Of a DNA stretch of 64,000 bases, positions 18,397 to 28,017 are shown piece by piece (position 1 is the stretch's first letter; each line of letters opens with the position of its first letter). This stretch comes from Neisseriaceae bacterium PsAf (GTDB lineage: Bacteria; Pseudomonadota; Gammaproteobacteria; Burkholderiales; Neisseriaceae): contig WNLJ01000012.1 of the NCBI GenBank assembly GCA_017114885.1, forward strand, positions 59,614 to 123,613, written 5' to 3'. Below the pieces are notes generated by a model that saw nothing but the letters and a program-made list of their open reading frames with translations, was not told where the DNA came from and did no database searches. A program made the translations under genes and the position numbers.

Positions 18397-18585
18397 ACGT
18401 TCACTCCTAATGAAATTATTTGGTAATTATAACTAATTTTTACTAGCGTTAGTTTTTTATGAAGACAAATTGATTATCCCCATTCCTTTGCACTTTGCAC
18501 TACACACAGTAGGATTTTAGCATAAAAAATATTCAAAATAACAGAATAGCTTATTTGATATAAAACTGACTAAATAAAATTCAAT

Positions 18586-20061
18586 CTATTTATGATCTAA
18601 GTTAACTTCTTCTAGTGGGATTATTTTGGTTTTATAGCGGATTTTATGATAAAGAAAAAAGCCTAAGAAGATAATTACACTCATATAGGTAATTAAAAAA
18701 CCTTGCCATTCAAAAGGTTTTTTACCCAAAATGACATCAATATCTTGAAATACGATAATTACTGTACATAAAATAAAAGCTAATAGTGGTCCTATAGGGA
18801 ATCCTTTGGCCTTATAATTTAAGTCGTCTAAATTTTGTCCCTGTATGGCATAAGCTTTTCTAAATCTATAATGACTAATGGCGATGCCCAACCAAGAGAT
18901 AATACCCGATAATCCTGATGCAGCAATAATATAGGGTTCAGCATTAGGAAGGCCTAATTGCATTAAAAAAATTAAAAATATAACTAACCCTGTTAAAAAA
19001 ACGGCTAGAACGGGAACACCATTTTTATTAGTACTTCCAAATACAGAAGGCGCAAAATTTTGTGCGCCCATAGAATACAACATACGAGATGAGGCATATA
19101 CCCCCGAATTAGCAGCCGATAGCACGGATGTGAGTATAACGGTATTTATCAAAGCAGCAGCAAAAGCAATACCTGAGCGCTCTAAGACAATGGTAAAAGG
19201 AGATTTAGCAATTTCTGTTTCACTGCCTCCTAATAAATTAGGGCTAGTATAAGGAATAATGAGACCGATTACAAAAATAGTAAAAATATAAAACAGTAAA
19301 ATACGCCAGAAAACTTGTTTGATGGCTTTAGGTATGTTTTTTTTAGGGTCTTGAGTTTCTCCAGTAGTAATACCAATTAATTCCGTGCCTTGAAAAGAAA
19401 AACTGGCAATAATAAATACACCGAAAGTGAGTAAGAATTTGTTAACAGGGCTGTCGCCTAAAAAAGGAGCTTCTCCAATCGTCAGGTTTTTGGTGCCAAT
19501 ATACTCGCCACCTAGAATACCAAAAATAGTCAATACACCGATGATTAAAAAGAAAATAACGGTGACTACTTTAATTAATGCTAGCCAGTATTCAGTTTCA
19601 CCAAAAGATTTCACGGATAGAAAATTGATTAACATTAAGAGAACAAAGAAGATTAAACTCCAAGCGTAAGGAGGAAGAAATTGCATCGGAGCCCAATAAC
19701 GAATGATTAATGCTGCTATGGTAATATCAACAGCAACGGTAATTACCCAGTTAAACCAATAATTCCAACCTAAAGCAAATCCTAAAGAAGAATCAACAAA
19801 ACGGTTGGCATAAGTACTCATCGAACCTGAATCAGGAAAATAAGTAGCCATTTCGCCTAAGGATGTCATTAAAAAATAAACCAAAACGCCAATTGCCATG
19901 TAAGCCAACAAGGCACCGCCAGGCGCAGCTGTATGGATGGCATTGCCACTTAGCATAAATAAACCTGTGCCAATAGAGCCACCAATAGCAATCATAGAAA
20001 GATGCCTTGATTTTAATTGGGGGATAAGACGATTTTTATTGGTATTATTGTCCATGTTCAA
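18586..20061 (-). CDS. lysP: Lysine-specific amino acid permease (APC family)
   Basis: A 491-residue APC permease with 12 hydrophobic segments. It follows E. coli LysP closely along its length from memory: KSRHLSMIAIGGSIGTGLF, SLGEMATYFPDSGSMSTYA, GFALGWNYWFNWVITVAVD, FSFQGTELIGITTGE, and WLGIAISHYRFRKAY. It imports L-lysine by proton symport. Its ATG overlaps the uvrD stop in the sequence ATGA, so uvrD and lysP are translationally coupled, which is not a usual pairing. In the same genome lysC provides biosynthesis, so the two control lysine supply. Confidence 0.85.
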   Translation of the reverse strand: MNMDNNTNKNRLIPQLKSRHLSMIAIGGSIGTGLFMLSGNAIHTAAPGGALLAYMAIGVLVYFLMTSLGEMATYFPDSGSMSTYANRFVDSSLGFALGWNYWFNWVITVAVDITIAALIIRYWAPMQFLPPYAWSLIFFVLLMLINFLSVKSFGETEYWLALIKVVTVIFFLIIGVLTIFGILGGEYIGTKNLTIGEAPFLGDSPVNKFLLTFGVFIIASFSFQGTELIGITTGETQDPKKNIPKAIKQVFWRILLFYIFTIFVIGLIIPYTSPNLLGGSETEIAKSPFTIVLERSGIAFAAALINTVILTSVLSAANSGVYASSRMLYSMGAQNFAPSVFGSTNKNGVPVLAVFLTGLVIFLIFLMQLGLPNAEPYIIAASGLSGIISWLGIAISHYRFRKAYAIQGQNLDDLNYKAKGFPIGPLLAFILCTVIIVFQDIDVILGKKPFEWQGFLITYMSVIIFLGFFLYHKIRYKTKIIPLEEVNLDHK

Positions 20062-22256
20062 ATGGTTTCTAATTTGGCAAAGCCAGAATCTAAGGTTTTG
20101 ATTCCATGTTGACCAAAATTAATGGTTAATAGATAAGAATGTGCTTTTGCTTGCCGATTAATAATCACTCCTACACCAAAACTAGGATGTTTGACCATTA
20201 TGCCTAAAGCATAAGGTTCATCTTTAGGAGATTTGAACGATACAGTATTTTTTTTATTTTGCAAAGAATTAGAAACCAAAGGAGTATTATCCTTAGGTGA
20301 TAAATAATGGATTAGATGTTCCGGTATTTCATTAATAAAACGAGATTGCAAGGCAAGGTTTTTTCTTCCTTGATGATAACGTTCATAGACCGAACTTAAA
20401 TATAAGTTCTTCTTGGCTCTTGTTGTAGCAACATACATTAAACGACGTTCTTCTTCTAATCCATCGTGACTATTTAATGAATATTCGCTTGGAAATAAAC
20501 CTTCTTCCATGGCAATTAAAAATACGGTGTCAAATTCTAGTCCTTTGGCAGAATGCACAGTCATCAGTTGGACGTAGTCCGAATGTTCATTAGTATTTTT
20601 AGCATTTCTTTCTCCTGCTTCGAGACTTGCATTTGATAAAAAAGCTATTATTTTTTCTTCTGCACTAATGCTTTTGGATTGATCAGAAAAAATTTGCTCT
20701 ATATCTTGATAATCAAAACTATAGGTGGCATTAACTAATTCATGTAAGTTATAAATTTTATTTTGGAAATCACCTTTTTTCTGTTGATAGTAATCAATTA
20801 GCCCTGAGGCATGTATCAGTTCATTGATTAAATCTGGGAAAGATAATTGATTGATTTGCTTGTGTAAGTCAGAAATGATTTGATAAAAACTAGCTAGGTT
20901 TTTATTTTTACTTTTCTCTTGTAATAGGGCATGCCACAAAGAACCTTTTATCTCTTGTGCTTTGGTCTGTAAATTTTCAATACTTTTAGGACCTATGCCC
21001 CGATTAGGAAAGTTAATTACTCTGAGTAGCGAATGATCGTCTTCAGGATTGACTAATAATCTTAAGTAAGCCAAGGCATGTTTGACTTCTTCTCGTTCAT
21101 AAAAACGTAAACCACCATAGACTTTATAAGGAATATTCGCATTGAATAAACTTTGTTCAATCGCTCTAGATTGAGCGTTATTACGGTATAAAACAGCCAT
21201 AGAATAATAAGGCTCACCATTTCTGTGGCGAGATTTTATCTCATCTAAAACAAATTGTCCTTCTTCAAGTTCAGAATAAGCCCGATTATATTTAATAAGT
21301 TCCCCTTGCTGTTGGGTACTTTTGAGCGTTTTTCCAATTCTATCTGTATTGCGTGCGATTAATTCATTGGCTGCATCCAATATTATTTGGGTAGAACGGT
21401 AATTCTGTTCTAATTTAATCGGTTGTGTAATTTTGAAATCTCGAATGAGGTATTGCATATTTTTCACATTGGCACCACGAAATGAATAGATGCTTTGATC
21501 ATCATCACCCACAGCGAAAATGCTTGTATTATTACCAGTTATTAATTTCAACCATTGATATTGTAAATCATTGGTATCTTGAAATTCATCAACTAAAATA
21601 TGTTGAAAACGGTGCTGTAAAGACTCTTGTAATAAAGTATTATTTTTTAGTGTTTCAACACAGCGCAATAAGAGCTCTGTAAAATCAACCAAATTTTCAC
21701 GACGACAAATTTGTTCGTAAATTTCATAATAAGGATTAAGTAAATAATATCGATTATGAGCAGTTAAAAAAGGGCTGTCACTTCTATAACCTTGTTCTTT
21801 ATTATTATTAATATAGTTTGCTAATTCTTTGGGAGTGATACTATTATCGACGGTAGCACTGTTTTTCAAAATGCGTTTGATAATGGACAATTGATCTTGG
21901 GTGTCAATAATTTGAAAGTTCTTTTGTAATTGAGCGGCTTCGTGATAACGTCTTAAAATTCGATGACATAGACTATGAAAAGTACCTAGCCACATGTCTT
22001 GGATGGGGTAGGGTAATGCACTTTCAATCCGCGAACGCATTTCTTTGGCAGCTTTGTTGGTAAATGTTACGGCTAAAATATTTTGTGGTACACTTTGTCC
22101 CGTGGAAAGTAACCAAATAATTCGAGAAGTAAGAACCCGAGTTTTTCCGCTACCAGCACCTGCTAAAACCAGCAAAGATTGATTACTGGGGTAGGTAACA
22201 GCTACTAATTGTTCAGGATTTAAAGACTGTAAAAGTGGAGACTCAATTGGGTTCAT
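20058..22256 (-). CDS. uvrD: ATP-dependent DNA helicase UvrD (UvrD/Rep/PcrA family)
   Basis: A 732-residue superfamily-1 helicase. Motifs in order: Q motif LNPEQLVAV, motif I GAGSGKTRVL (about residues 32-41), II DEFQDTN, III GDDDQSIYSFRGAN, IV QNYRSTQ, V VHSAKGLEFDTVF and VI VATTRAKKNLYL. A C-terminal domain of about 70 residues has the UvrD/PcrA ending (GIMVKHPSFGVGVI, a tudor-like fold that binds RNA polymerase). It unwinds DNA in nucleotide-excision and mismatch repair. The stop overlaps the lysP start by four bases. Confidence 0.92.
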   Translation of the reverse strand: MNPIESPLLQSLNPEQLVAVTYPSNQSLLVLAGAGSGKTRVLTSRIIWLLSTGQSVPQNILAVTFTNKAAKEMRSRIESALPYPIQDMWLGTFHSLCHRILRRYHEAAQLQKNFQIIDTQDQLSIIKRILKNSATVDNSITPKELANYINNNKEQGYRSDSPFLTAHNRYYLLNPYYEIYEQICRRENLVDFTELLLRCVETLKNNTLLQESLQHRFQHILVDEFQDTNDLQYQWLKLITGNNTSIFAVGDDDQSIYSFRGANVKNMQYLIRDFKITQPIKLEQNYRSTQIILDAANELIARNTDRIGKTLKSTQQQGELIKYNRAYSELEEGQFVLDEIKSRHRNGEPYYSMAVLYRNNAQSRAIEQSLFNANIPYKVYGGLRFYEREEVKHALAYLRLLVNPEDDHSLLRVINFPNRGIGPKSIENLQTKAQEIKGSLWHALLQEKSKNKNLASFYQIISDLHKQINQLSFPDLINELIHASGLIDYYQQKKGDFQNKIYNLHELVNATYSFDYQDIEQIFSDQSKSISAEEKIIAFLSNASLEAGERNAKNTNEHSDYVQLMTVHSAKGLEFDTVFLIAMEEGLFPSEYSLNSHDGLEEERRLMYVATTRAKKNLYLSSVYERYHQGRKNLALQSRFINEIPEHLIHYLSPKDNTPLVSNSLQNKKNTVSFKSPKDEPYALGIMVKHPSFGVGVIINRQAKAHSYLLTINFGQHGIKTLDSGFAKLETI

Positions 22257-22382
22257 ATAAATTAAAATTTAGCCTAATGATTTATTGTATTAGACGGATT
22301 AAACAAACTATTAATGATACACAAATTATACACAATATAAAATAACTAAATTCGACAACCTTCAACTAAAGATAACATTATC

Positions 22383-23219
22383 ATGCTTAGCTATCGACAC
22401 GCATTTCATGCAGGTAATCATGCAGATATTTTAAAACATTATTGTCTATTTGAAACCATTTCATATTTTGTAAATAGAAATAAGCCGTTTTCCTATATTG
22501 ATACACATGCAGGTGCCGGTTTGTATAACATTAATTCAGAGCAAGCGAAGAAAACTCAAGAATATCAAGCAGGTGTTTTAAAACTACTCAATTCGAATTT
22601 GGAATTAGATAAAAATTTATTCGCATTTAAAAAGTTTTTAACTTATTTCGTGAATCAACAGCAATATCCAGGATCGCCATATATCGCAAAAACAATAATG
22701 CCTAAAAAGGAATTACTTTATTTATATGAATTACACCCTAATGATTTTTCTATTTTAGAAAGCAATATGACTCTCAATTCACATAAAAATATAAAATTAT
22801 TTCATGTAGATGGCTTACAGGGTCTTTTATCTTTACTTCCACCCAAAGTAAGGCGAGCAATAATAATGATAGATCCTTCTTATGAAGTAAAAACAGATTA
22901 TGTACAAGTTGCGAAAACAGTAGCTCAAGCATATAAAAAGTTTAGTACAGGCTGTTATCTAATATGGTATCCCTTATTGGCACAGGAAAGACATAAAACA
23001 ATGCTAAAATCTTTATCGGATATTAGTGCTAAGTATGTACAAGCGGAATTAATTGTGGGTGATATTGATAGCGATATTGGGATGTATGGCAGTGGGATGT
23101 GGATTATCAACCCACCTTTTCTTTTAAAAAATCAATTAAGTACGGTCTTACCGCAAATGGTAGCTTTACTAAAGCAGGATGAAAGAGCACATTTTATTTT
23201 AAATTATGGATTGTTGTGA
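22383..23219 (+). CDS. rlmJ: 23S rRNA (adenine(2030)-N6)-methyltransferase RlmJ
   Basis: A 278-residue SAM-dependent methyltransferase. The N-terminal LSYRHAFHAGNHADILKH is the strict RlmJ signature, DTHAGAGLY is the SAM site, and the catalytic N6-adenine motif is DPSYE (about residues 164-168). It modifies A2030 of 23S rRNA during ribosome assembly. It is divergent from uvrD, with a 126-bp shared upstream region. Confidence 0.93.
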   Translation: MLSYRHAFHAGNHADILKHYCLFETISYFVNRNKPFSYIDTHAGAGLYNINSEQAKKTQEYQAGVLKLLNSNLELDKNLFAFKKFLTYFVNQQQYPGSPYIAKTIMPKKELLYLYELHPNDFSILESNMTLNSHKNIKLFHVDGLQGLLSLLPPKVRRAIIMIDPSYEVKTDYVQVAKTVAQAYKKFSTGCYLIWYPLLAQERHKTMLKSLSDISAKYVQAELIVGDIDSDIGMYGSGMWIINPPFLLKNQLSTVLPQMVALLKQDERAHFILNYGLL

Positions 23220-23287
23220 AAGACGAAATAAAAGGGTAGTAACTTTGTGTTAAAATAGACTGCTATTTTATTGAGGAGATGGCTTGC

Positions 23288-24262
23288 ATGAAAACCTTTG
23301 TATCCTATTTATCAGATTATGCTCAAAAAAATAATATATCTTTATCCTTAATTTCGGTAATAGAAACTATAGTTGAGGCATGTATCGAAATTAGCAATCA
23401 AGTTCGATTAGGTGATTTATCGGGCATTTTAGGTGAGGCAGGAACAGGAAATATTCAGGGAGAACAACAAAAAAAATTAGATGTTCTGGCCAACCACATT
23501 TTAATTGAGCAATTGTCAAATAACAAAAAAGTAGCAGGTATTGCATCGGAAGAAGAGGATAATTTTGTATGTCTAAATTCTGAACAGGAATACCTGGTCT
23601 TATTTGACCCTTTGGATGGTTCTTCTAATATTGACGTTAATATTTCAATTGGTACTATTTTTTCTATTTTAAGAAAATCAGGTGAAAAACTAGAAGAAAA
23701 ACATTTTTTACAAGCAGGTAAAGAGCAAGTAGCAGCAGGCTATGTTTTGTATGGTCCTCAAAGTATATTGGTACTAAGTTTCGGGCAAGAGGTTTTGATG
23801 TTTACTTTAAATGATAAACAGGATTTCATTCCAAACACACAAGTGGTTTCTATACCCAACCAAACCCAAGAATTTGCAATTAATATGTCTAATCAAAGAT
23901 ACTGGGAACCACCTATGCAGCAATATATTCATGGTTTATTGCAAGGAAAAGAAGGCGAAAGACAGAAAGATTATAATATGCGTTGGGTGGCCTCTATGGT
24001 GGCTGAAGTACATCGTATTTTAATACGTGGTGGTATTTTCTTATATCCCAAAGACAGTCGAGAAACTACTCAGAATGGGAAACTAAGATTATTGTATGAA
24101 GCTAATCCCATGAGTTTTATTGTACAAGCTGCAGGTGGGAAAGCCAGTAGTTTGGCATCGGATATTTTAGACATAAAACCTCAAAAACTACATCAAAGAA
24201 TTCCTGTTGTATTGGGAGCGAGTGAAGAGGTCGATTTTGTCGAACAATTACATATGAATTAA
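23288..24262 (+). CDS. fbp: Fructose-1,6-bisphosphatase class I
   Basis: About 324 residues. The metal site motifs are present: SEEED near residue 86-90, and [11 protein letters not shown] around 110-120, with the substrate loop later at [11 protein letters not shown] and a C-terminal [14 protein letters not shown]. It hydrolyses fructose-1,6-bisphosphate to fructose-6-phosphate in gluconeogenesis. I chose the ATG at 23288 because GAGGAG at 23273-23278 lies nine bases before it; an ATG at 23279 directly abuts that site. A TAAAAT lies some 20-25 bp upstream of the Shine-Dalgarno. Confidence 0.93.
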   Translation: MKTFVSYLSDYAQKNNISLSLISVIETIVEACIEISNQVRLGDLSGILGEAGTGNIQGEQQKKLDVLANHILIEQLSNNKKVAGIASEEEDNFVCLNSEQEYLVLFDPLDGSSNIDVNISIGTIFSILRKSGEKLEEKHFLQAGKEQVAAGYVLYGPQSILVLSFGQEVLMFTLNDKQDFIPNTQVVSIPNQTQEFAINMSNQRYWEPPMQQYIHGLLQGKEGERQKDYNMRWVASMVAEVHRILIRGGIFLYPKDSRETTQNGKLRLLYEANPMSFIVQAAGGKASSLASDILDIKPQKLHQRIPVVLGASEEVDFVEQLHMN

Positions 24263-24281
24263 TTTTAAAAAGAGAGAAAAA

Positions 24282-24836
24282 ATGATAAAATTAAGTTTAT
24301 TAAGTTTGTTGCTATGTAGTAGCTTTGCAATGGCGGAAGTCAACGTATTAATGAAAACTTCTTTGGGCGATATTGAGTTAGCATTGGATGATGTAAAAGC
24401 ACCTGCTTCAGTGAAAAATTTTGTGGATTATGCCAATAATGGATTTTATAACAATACAATTTTTCATCGTGTAATTCCAGGATTTATGGTTCAAGGAGGC
24501 GGCTTTACGCAAGATATGACTCAAAAAAATACCAAGGCGCCCATTGTTAATGAAGCAAAAAATGGTTTGAAAAATAAAACAGGAACGATTGCTATGGCTA
24601 GAACCAATGAGCCTAACTCGGCAACTTCCCAATTTTTTATTAATGTGAAAGATAATGATTTTCTAAATTACAAAAATAGCAATGATGTTGGTTATGCAGT
24701 ATTTGGGAAGGTAACCAAAGGAATGGATGTTGTGAAAGCAATAGAAGCAGTACCAACCACTACATCAGGTTATTACCAAGATGTGCCACAAAAACCTATT
24801 AAAATATTATCTGTTAAAGTACTATCGAAGAAATAA
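24282..24836 (+). CDS. ppiA: Periplasmic cyclophilin-type peptidyl-prolyl isomerase
   Basis: A 184-residue cyclophilin with an N-terminal signal peptide ([15 protein letters not shown], cleavage near residue 18). The active-site arginine is in [15 protein letters not shown], and [19 protein letters not shown] is the second signature. It helps proline isomerisation in exported proteins. It lies 19 bp after fbp and just before the cytoplasmic paralogue, with which it shares most of its length; the pair probably arose by tandem duplication. Confidence 0.9.
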   Translation: MIKLSLLSLLLCSSFAMAEVNVLMKTSLGDIELALDDVKAPASVKNFVDYANNGFYNNTIFHRVIPGFMVQGGGFTQDMTQKNTKAPIVNEAKNGLKNKTGTIAMARTNEPNSATSQFFINVKDNDFLNYKNSNDVGYAVFGKVTKGMDVVKAIEAVPTTTSGYYQDVPQKPIKILSVKVLSKK

Positions 24837-24899
24837 ATACACCAATAGTTAAAAATTAAAATGAATGCAAAAGCATTAAAGATAAAGGAAAATGAAAAA

Positions 24900-25394
24900 A
24901 TGATTAGATTACATACTAACTTAGGGGATATCGATATCGAACTCGACTATGAAACAGCGCCTATCACCGCGAAAAATTTTGAAGATTATGTGACTTCTGG
25001 TTTTTATGATGGCACCATATTTCATCGCGTGATTGATAATTTTATGATTCAAGGCGGTGGCTTTGATGAGCGTATGAATCAGAAAAAAACCAAAGATCCT
25101 ATTGAAAATGAAGCGGATAATGGCTTAAAAAATGATCAATACACGATTGCCATGGCCAGAACCATGCAACCTCATTCAGCAACTGCACAGTTTTTTATCA
25201 ATGTGAAAGACAATGATTTTTTAAATCATACTGCACCTAACGCTAATGGTTGGGGTTATTGTGTATTTGGTAAGGTAACAGCAGGTCAAGATGTTGTGGA
25301 TAAAATTAAAAAGCAGGCAACGGGCAATCATGGAATGCATAGTGATGTACCGTTGGAGCCTATTGTGATTACCAAAGCAGAAAAAATAGATTAA
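24900..25394 (+). CDS. ppiB: Cytoplasmic cyclophilin-type peptidyl-prolyl isomerase
   Basis: A 164-residue cyclophilin without signal peptide. [15 protein letters not shown] and [19 protein letters not shown] carry the catalytic Arg and binding residues. I chose the ATG at 24900, which gives the usual cyclophilin beginning ([15 protein letters not shown]); an upstream ATG at 24861 would add 13 lysine-rich residues. AAAGGAAAA lies about a dozen bases before the chosen start. Its last three codons and stop form the first unit of a tandem repeat. Confidence 0.9.
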   Translation: MIRLHTNLGDIDIELDYETAPITAKNFEDYVTSGFYDGTIFHRVIDNFMIQGGGFDERMNQKKTKDPIENEADNGLKNDQYTIAMARTMQPHSATAQFFINVKDNDFLNHTAPNANGWGYCVFGKVTAGQDVVDKIKKQATGNHGMHSDVPLEPIVITKAEKID

Positions 25395-25425
25395 TATAGA
25401 TTAATATAGATTAATATAGATTAAT
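25386..25425 (+). repeat. Four tandem copies of a 10-bp unit over the ppiB stop codon
   Basis: ATAGATTAAT is repeated exactly four times, beginning with the last two sense codons (Ile, Asp) and the TAA of ppiB. The first copy already ends the protein, so copy-number change would not alter the product. Confidence 0.95.
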
Positions 25426-25454
25426 TAAGTTATTAATAAAATTACTGCTTCACT

Positions 25455-25514
25455 AAAGATTTCAATAGTAAGACTTTCTGTTTGCTGAGAAAGTCTTTTG
25501 TTGAAATCTTTTTT
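25455..25514 (+). terminator. Two-tier hairpin terminator after ppiB
   Basis: Outer arms AAAGATTTCAA (25455-25465) and TTGAAATCTTT (25501-25511) enclose inner arms AGACTTTCT (25471-25479) and AGAAAGTCT (25488-25496); a T run follows. It separates the cyclophilins from the nucleotidase gene. Confidence 0.8.
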
Positions 25515-25548
25515 AATACCTAAAAATGAATAAGGAGTTATCCAATAA

Positions 25549-26199
25549 ATGAAGGACTATTATTGGTTGTTTGATTTAGACAATACCTTACATCGAGCTG
25601 ATTTTGGTATATTTCAATTAATTAATCAGGAGATGACATATTTTATAGCTAGAGAATTAGGCATGTCCTTATCTGAAGCATCAGAATTAAGAAATATGTA
25701 TTGGGAAAAATATGGTGCAACATTATCGGGCTTGCAAAAACACTACCCTGAAATTAATGTTTTGGATTTTTTAAAAGAAAGTCATCCATTGGATAAAATT
25801 TTGCCTTTACTTGTAGTGGAGAGAGATTTACCGCAAACGTTAAATCAGATTCATGGAGATAAATTTATTTTTTCAAATGCGCCGCATTTTTATGTGGATG
25901 CTATTATTGAAGAATTACAATTAGAGCAATTTTTTAAAAATATTTATGCATGTGATGATTTGGGTTTAAAATATAAACCAGAGCATACTGTGTACCAGAA
26001 TTTATTAGATGATATTGGCGTGAGTGCTAATGACTGTATTATGATAGATGACAGTGTTTCTAATCTTCAAACGGCTAAGGATAAAGGAATGAAAACAGTT
26101 TTGATAGAAACTTCTGTGCAAAATATCAAACAAGATTTTATTGATTTATCTATTAATTCACTGCAAGAACTGGCAGATAAGCAAATATTGTTATTCTAA
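25549..26199 (+). CDS. Pyrimidine 5'-nucleotidase, HAD family (SDT1-like)
   Basis: A 216-residue haloacid-dehalogenase hydrolase. Motif I is FDLDNTLH (about residues 8-15), motif II is IFSNAPHFY and motifs III/IV are KYKPEHTVYQNLL and MIDDSVSNLQTAK. The SDT1-type cap (YWEKYGATLSGLQKHYP) identifies the pyrimidine 5'-nucleotidase branch, which dephosphorylates UMP/CMP-like nucleotides and can clear modified ones. A ribosome site AAGGAG lies before the ATG. The next gene (nnrD) starts 23 bp downstream. Confidence 0.82.
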   Translation: MKDYYWLFDLDNTLHRADFGIFQLINQEMTYFIARELGMSLSEASELRNMYWEKYGATLSGLQKHYPEINVLDFLKESHPLDKILPLLVVERDLPQTLNQIHGDKFIFSNAPHFYVDAIIEELQLEQFFKNIYACDDLGLKYKPEHTVYQNLLDDIGVSANDCIMIDDSVSNLQTAKDKGMKTVLIETSVQNIKQDFIDLSINSLQELADKQILLF

Positions 26200-26222
26200 T
26201 TTTTTAAGAAGAAAGTATTTTA

Positions 26223-27101
26223 ATGATAAAACATGACTTTTTTCAAAATATTTCCCGGGACTGGCTTGGAAACGAATTTCCGAATGTGTTTAAAGTAAGA
26301 GCTGAAGATTCACATAAAGGCACTTTTGGAAGTTTAGTCATTTTAGGCGGTAGTGAAGGAATGCAAGGTGCTTTGGTTTTAGCAGGACAAAGTGCTTTGA
26401 AAATGGGTTGTGGCAAAGTATATTTAGGATTTGTGGCAGAAAAAGACCAATCCATTGATTATATTGTGAATGCACCAGAACTGATGATAAGAAATTACCA
26501 AGATTATTTAAGTCATCAAATCAAGTTACAGACAGTAGTAATTGGTTGTGGTTTAGGCGAAAGTTTATTAGCACAGCAAGTATTACAAAAAACTTTATTG
26601 TCTTGGACCACTCCTATGGTATTAGATGCAGACGCTTTGAATTTACTAGCGAAAAAAAAGATAACATTTCACTTATCAGCACAACAACATATTTTGACAC
26701 CACATCCGGCAGAAGCGGCAAGGTTATTGCGTACTACAGTAGCTAATGTGCAGAGTGATCGCATACAATCTGCTCGTCAAATAGCACAGCAATATCATGC
26801 GAATGTTATTTTAAAAGGACATCAAACGATTGTTTATAGTCTGACAGAAGACTCTGTTTATACTAATCAAACAGGCAATAGTGGTTTGGCCACAGCAGGA
26901 ACGGGCGATGTATTGTCAGGCATATTAGGTAGTTTGTTAGCTCAAGGTTTCTCACTTACAGAGAGTATGAAAGCGGGCGTATTCTTACATGGTTTGGCTG
27001 CAGATTGGTTGGTCTCTCAGGGTATTGGTCCTGTTGGCTTAACGGCTTCTGAAATTATAGATGCTTCTCGTTATATAAGGAATCAATTGACTTATCATTA
27101 A
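26223..27101 (+). CDS. nnrD: ADP-dependent NAD(P)H-hydrate dehydratase
   Basis: A 292-residue YjeF C-terminal-type kinase fold. Recognisable parts: HKGTFGSLVILGGSEGMQGA (nucleotide-binding start), LDADALNLL, LTPHPAEAARLL, and the C-terminal GNSGLATAGTGDVLSGILG with the catalytic Asp. It repairs hydrated NAD(P)H (NADHX/NADPHX) using ADP. It is the stand-alone dehydratase, with no epimerase domain fused. Its TAA stop overlaps, tail to tail, the stop of the metallo-hydrolase gene in the sequence TTAA. Confidence 0.9.
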   Translation: MIKHDFFQNISRDWLGNEFPNVFKVRAEDSHKGTFGSLVILGGSEGMQGALVLAGQSALKMGCGKVYLGFVAEKDQSIDYIVNAPELMIRNYQDYLSHQIKLQTVVIGCGLGESLLAQQVLQKTLLSWTTPMVLDADALNLLAKKKITFHLSAQQHILTPHPAEAARLLRTTVANVQSDRIQSARQIAQQYHANVILKGHQTIVYSLTEDSVYTNQTGNSGLATAGTGDVLSGILGSLLAQGFSLTESMKAGVFLHGLAADWLVSQGIGPVGLTASEIIDASRYIRNQLTYH

Positions 27102-27730
27102 AGAAAAGGGTTGTATTTTTTCTCATGTCCTATTGTAGTATAAGGACCATGTCCCGTAATCACTGTCGTATCTTCAGGCAATACTAGTAATTTATCTTTA
27201 ATATTATTGATCAAATCTTGATGATTTCCCTTAGGAAAATCGGTACGCCCTATGGATTCTAAAAATAAAACGTCTCCAGCAATGAGTAATTTTGCTTTTT
27301 CTGAATAAAAAACGACATGTCCAGGTGTATGACCAGGAATTTCCAAGACGGTAAAGGGATAATTTCCTACAGTCAGTTGTTCCCCTTCTTTTAACCAACG
27401 AGTTGGGGTAAATGATTCTTTAAGAGGAAAGCCGTAATTTTTGAGTACCGTAGGCAATCCTTGAATCCAAAATAAATCTTCTTGTTGAGGCCCTAAAACA
27501 TCAACAGCTTGTTTGGTTAAGAATTCTGCTACTCCCTGTATATGGTCAAAATGACCATGAGTTAACCAAATAGCATTTAATTTTAAATGATTATCGTTAA
27601 TGAATGTGAGAAATTCATCTACCTTGCCTCCCATATCGGAAATAATACAATCTTTAGTATCTTCATCCCATACTATGGTCGCATTTTGCATAAAACTTGT
27701 TACAGGGATAGTGTGAATTTTTAATGCCAT
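27098..27730 (-). CDS. Metallo-beta-lactamase-fold hydrolase (glyoxalase II-like, YcbL type)
   Basis: A 210-residue zinc hydrolase. The metal motif THGHFDHIQG (about residues 57-66) is followed by the later ligands in PGHTPGHVVFYS and AGDVLF, with the last His in TGHGPYT. Short enzymes of this type act on S-lactoylglutathione or other thioesters. Upstream, 11 bp before the ATG, is a stop codon ending 13 residual codons of a trans-sulfuration gene, and AGGAAA at the right distance serves as ribosome site. So this gene was once the next gene after the metB-like gene now 4.5 kb away. Confidence 0.85.
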   Translation of the reverse strand: MALKIHTIPVTSFMQNATIVWDEDTKDCIISDMGGKVDEFLTFINDNHLKLNAIWLTHGHFDHIQGVAEFLTKQAVDVLGPQQEDLFWIQGLPTVLKNYGFPLKESFTPTRWLKEGEQLTVGNYPFTVLEIPGHTPGHVVFYSEKAKLLIAGDVLFLESIGRTDFPKGNHQDLINNIKDKLLVLPEDTTVITGHGPYTTIGHEKKYNPFL

Positions 27731-27733
27731 CTA

Positions 27734-27785
27734 AATTTTTCCTATTCATCCAATGCTTGTTTTAAATCATGCCAGATATCTTCAA
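27734..27785. repeat. 52-bp direct repeat, left copy (remnant of the metB-like 3' end)
   Basis: Identical to 32285-32336 except for one base (C at 27756 against T). Read on the minus strand it encodes EDIWHDLKQALDE and a TAG, that is the last 13 codons of the trans-sulfuration gene with Ala for Thr, plus the AGGAAAAATT that serves the metallo-hydrolase gene. Confidence 0.95.
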
Positions 27786-28017
27786 GACTAACAAGAGGAT
27801 TAAATGAATAAATATCTTGTTACTTTTTAATAGCAATTATTTTTTATTTTTTCAGTATAGACAAATACTATTTTGTAATATTCCTAAATAAAATCAAAGT
27901 AAAACATTATTCTTTTGAGAGCTATTAATATTCAAAATCAATATTTATATTTTTATATTCTAGGAGTTAACTTTACTTACCTAGAAGTAGATATTAATTT
28001 AATGAGATAGTCTCACC

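Noticed and set aside
25386..25425. The 10-bp array as a phase-variation switch
   Set aside because: The first unit already contains the stop codon, so copy-number change cannot alter the reading frame of ppiB.
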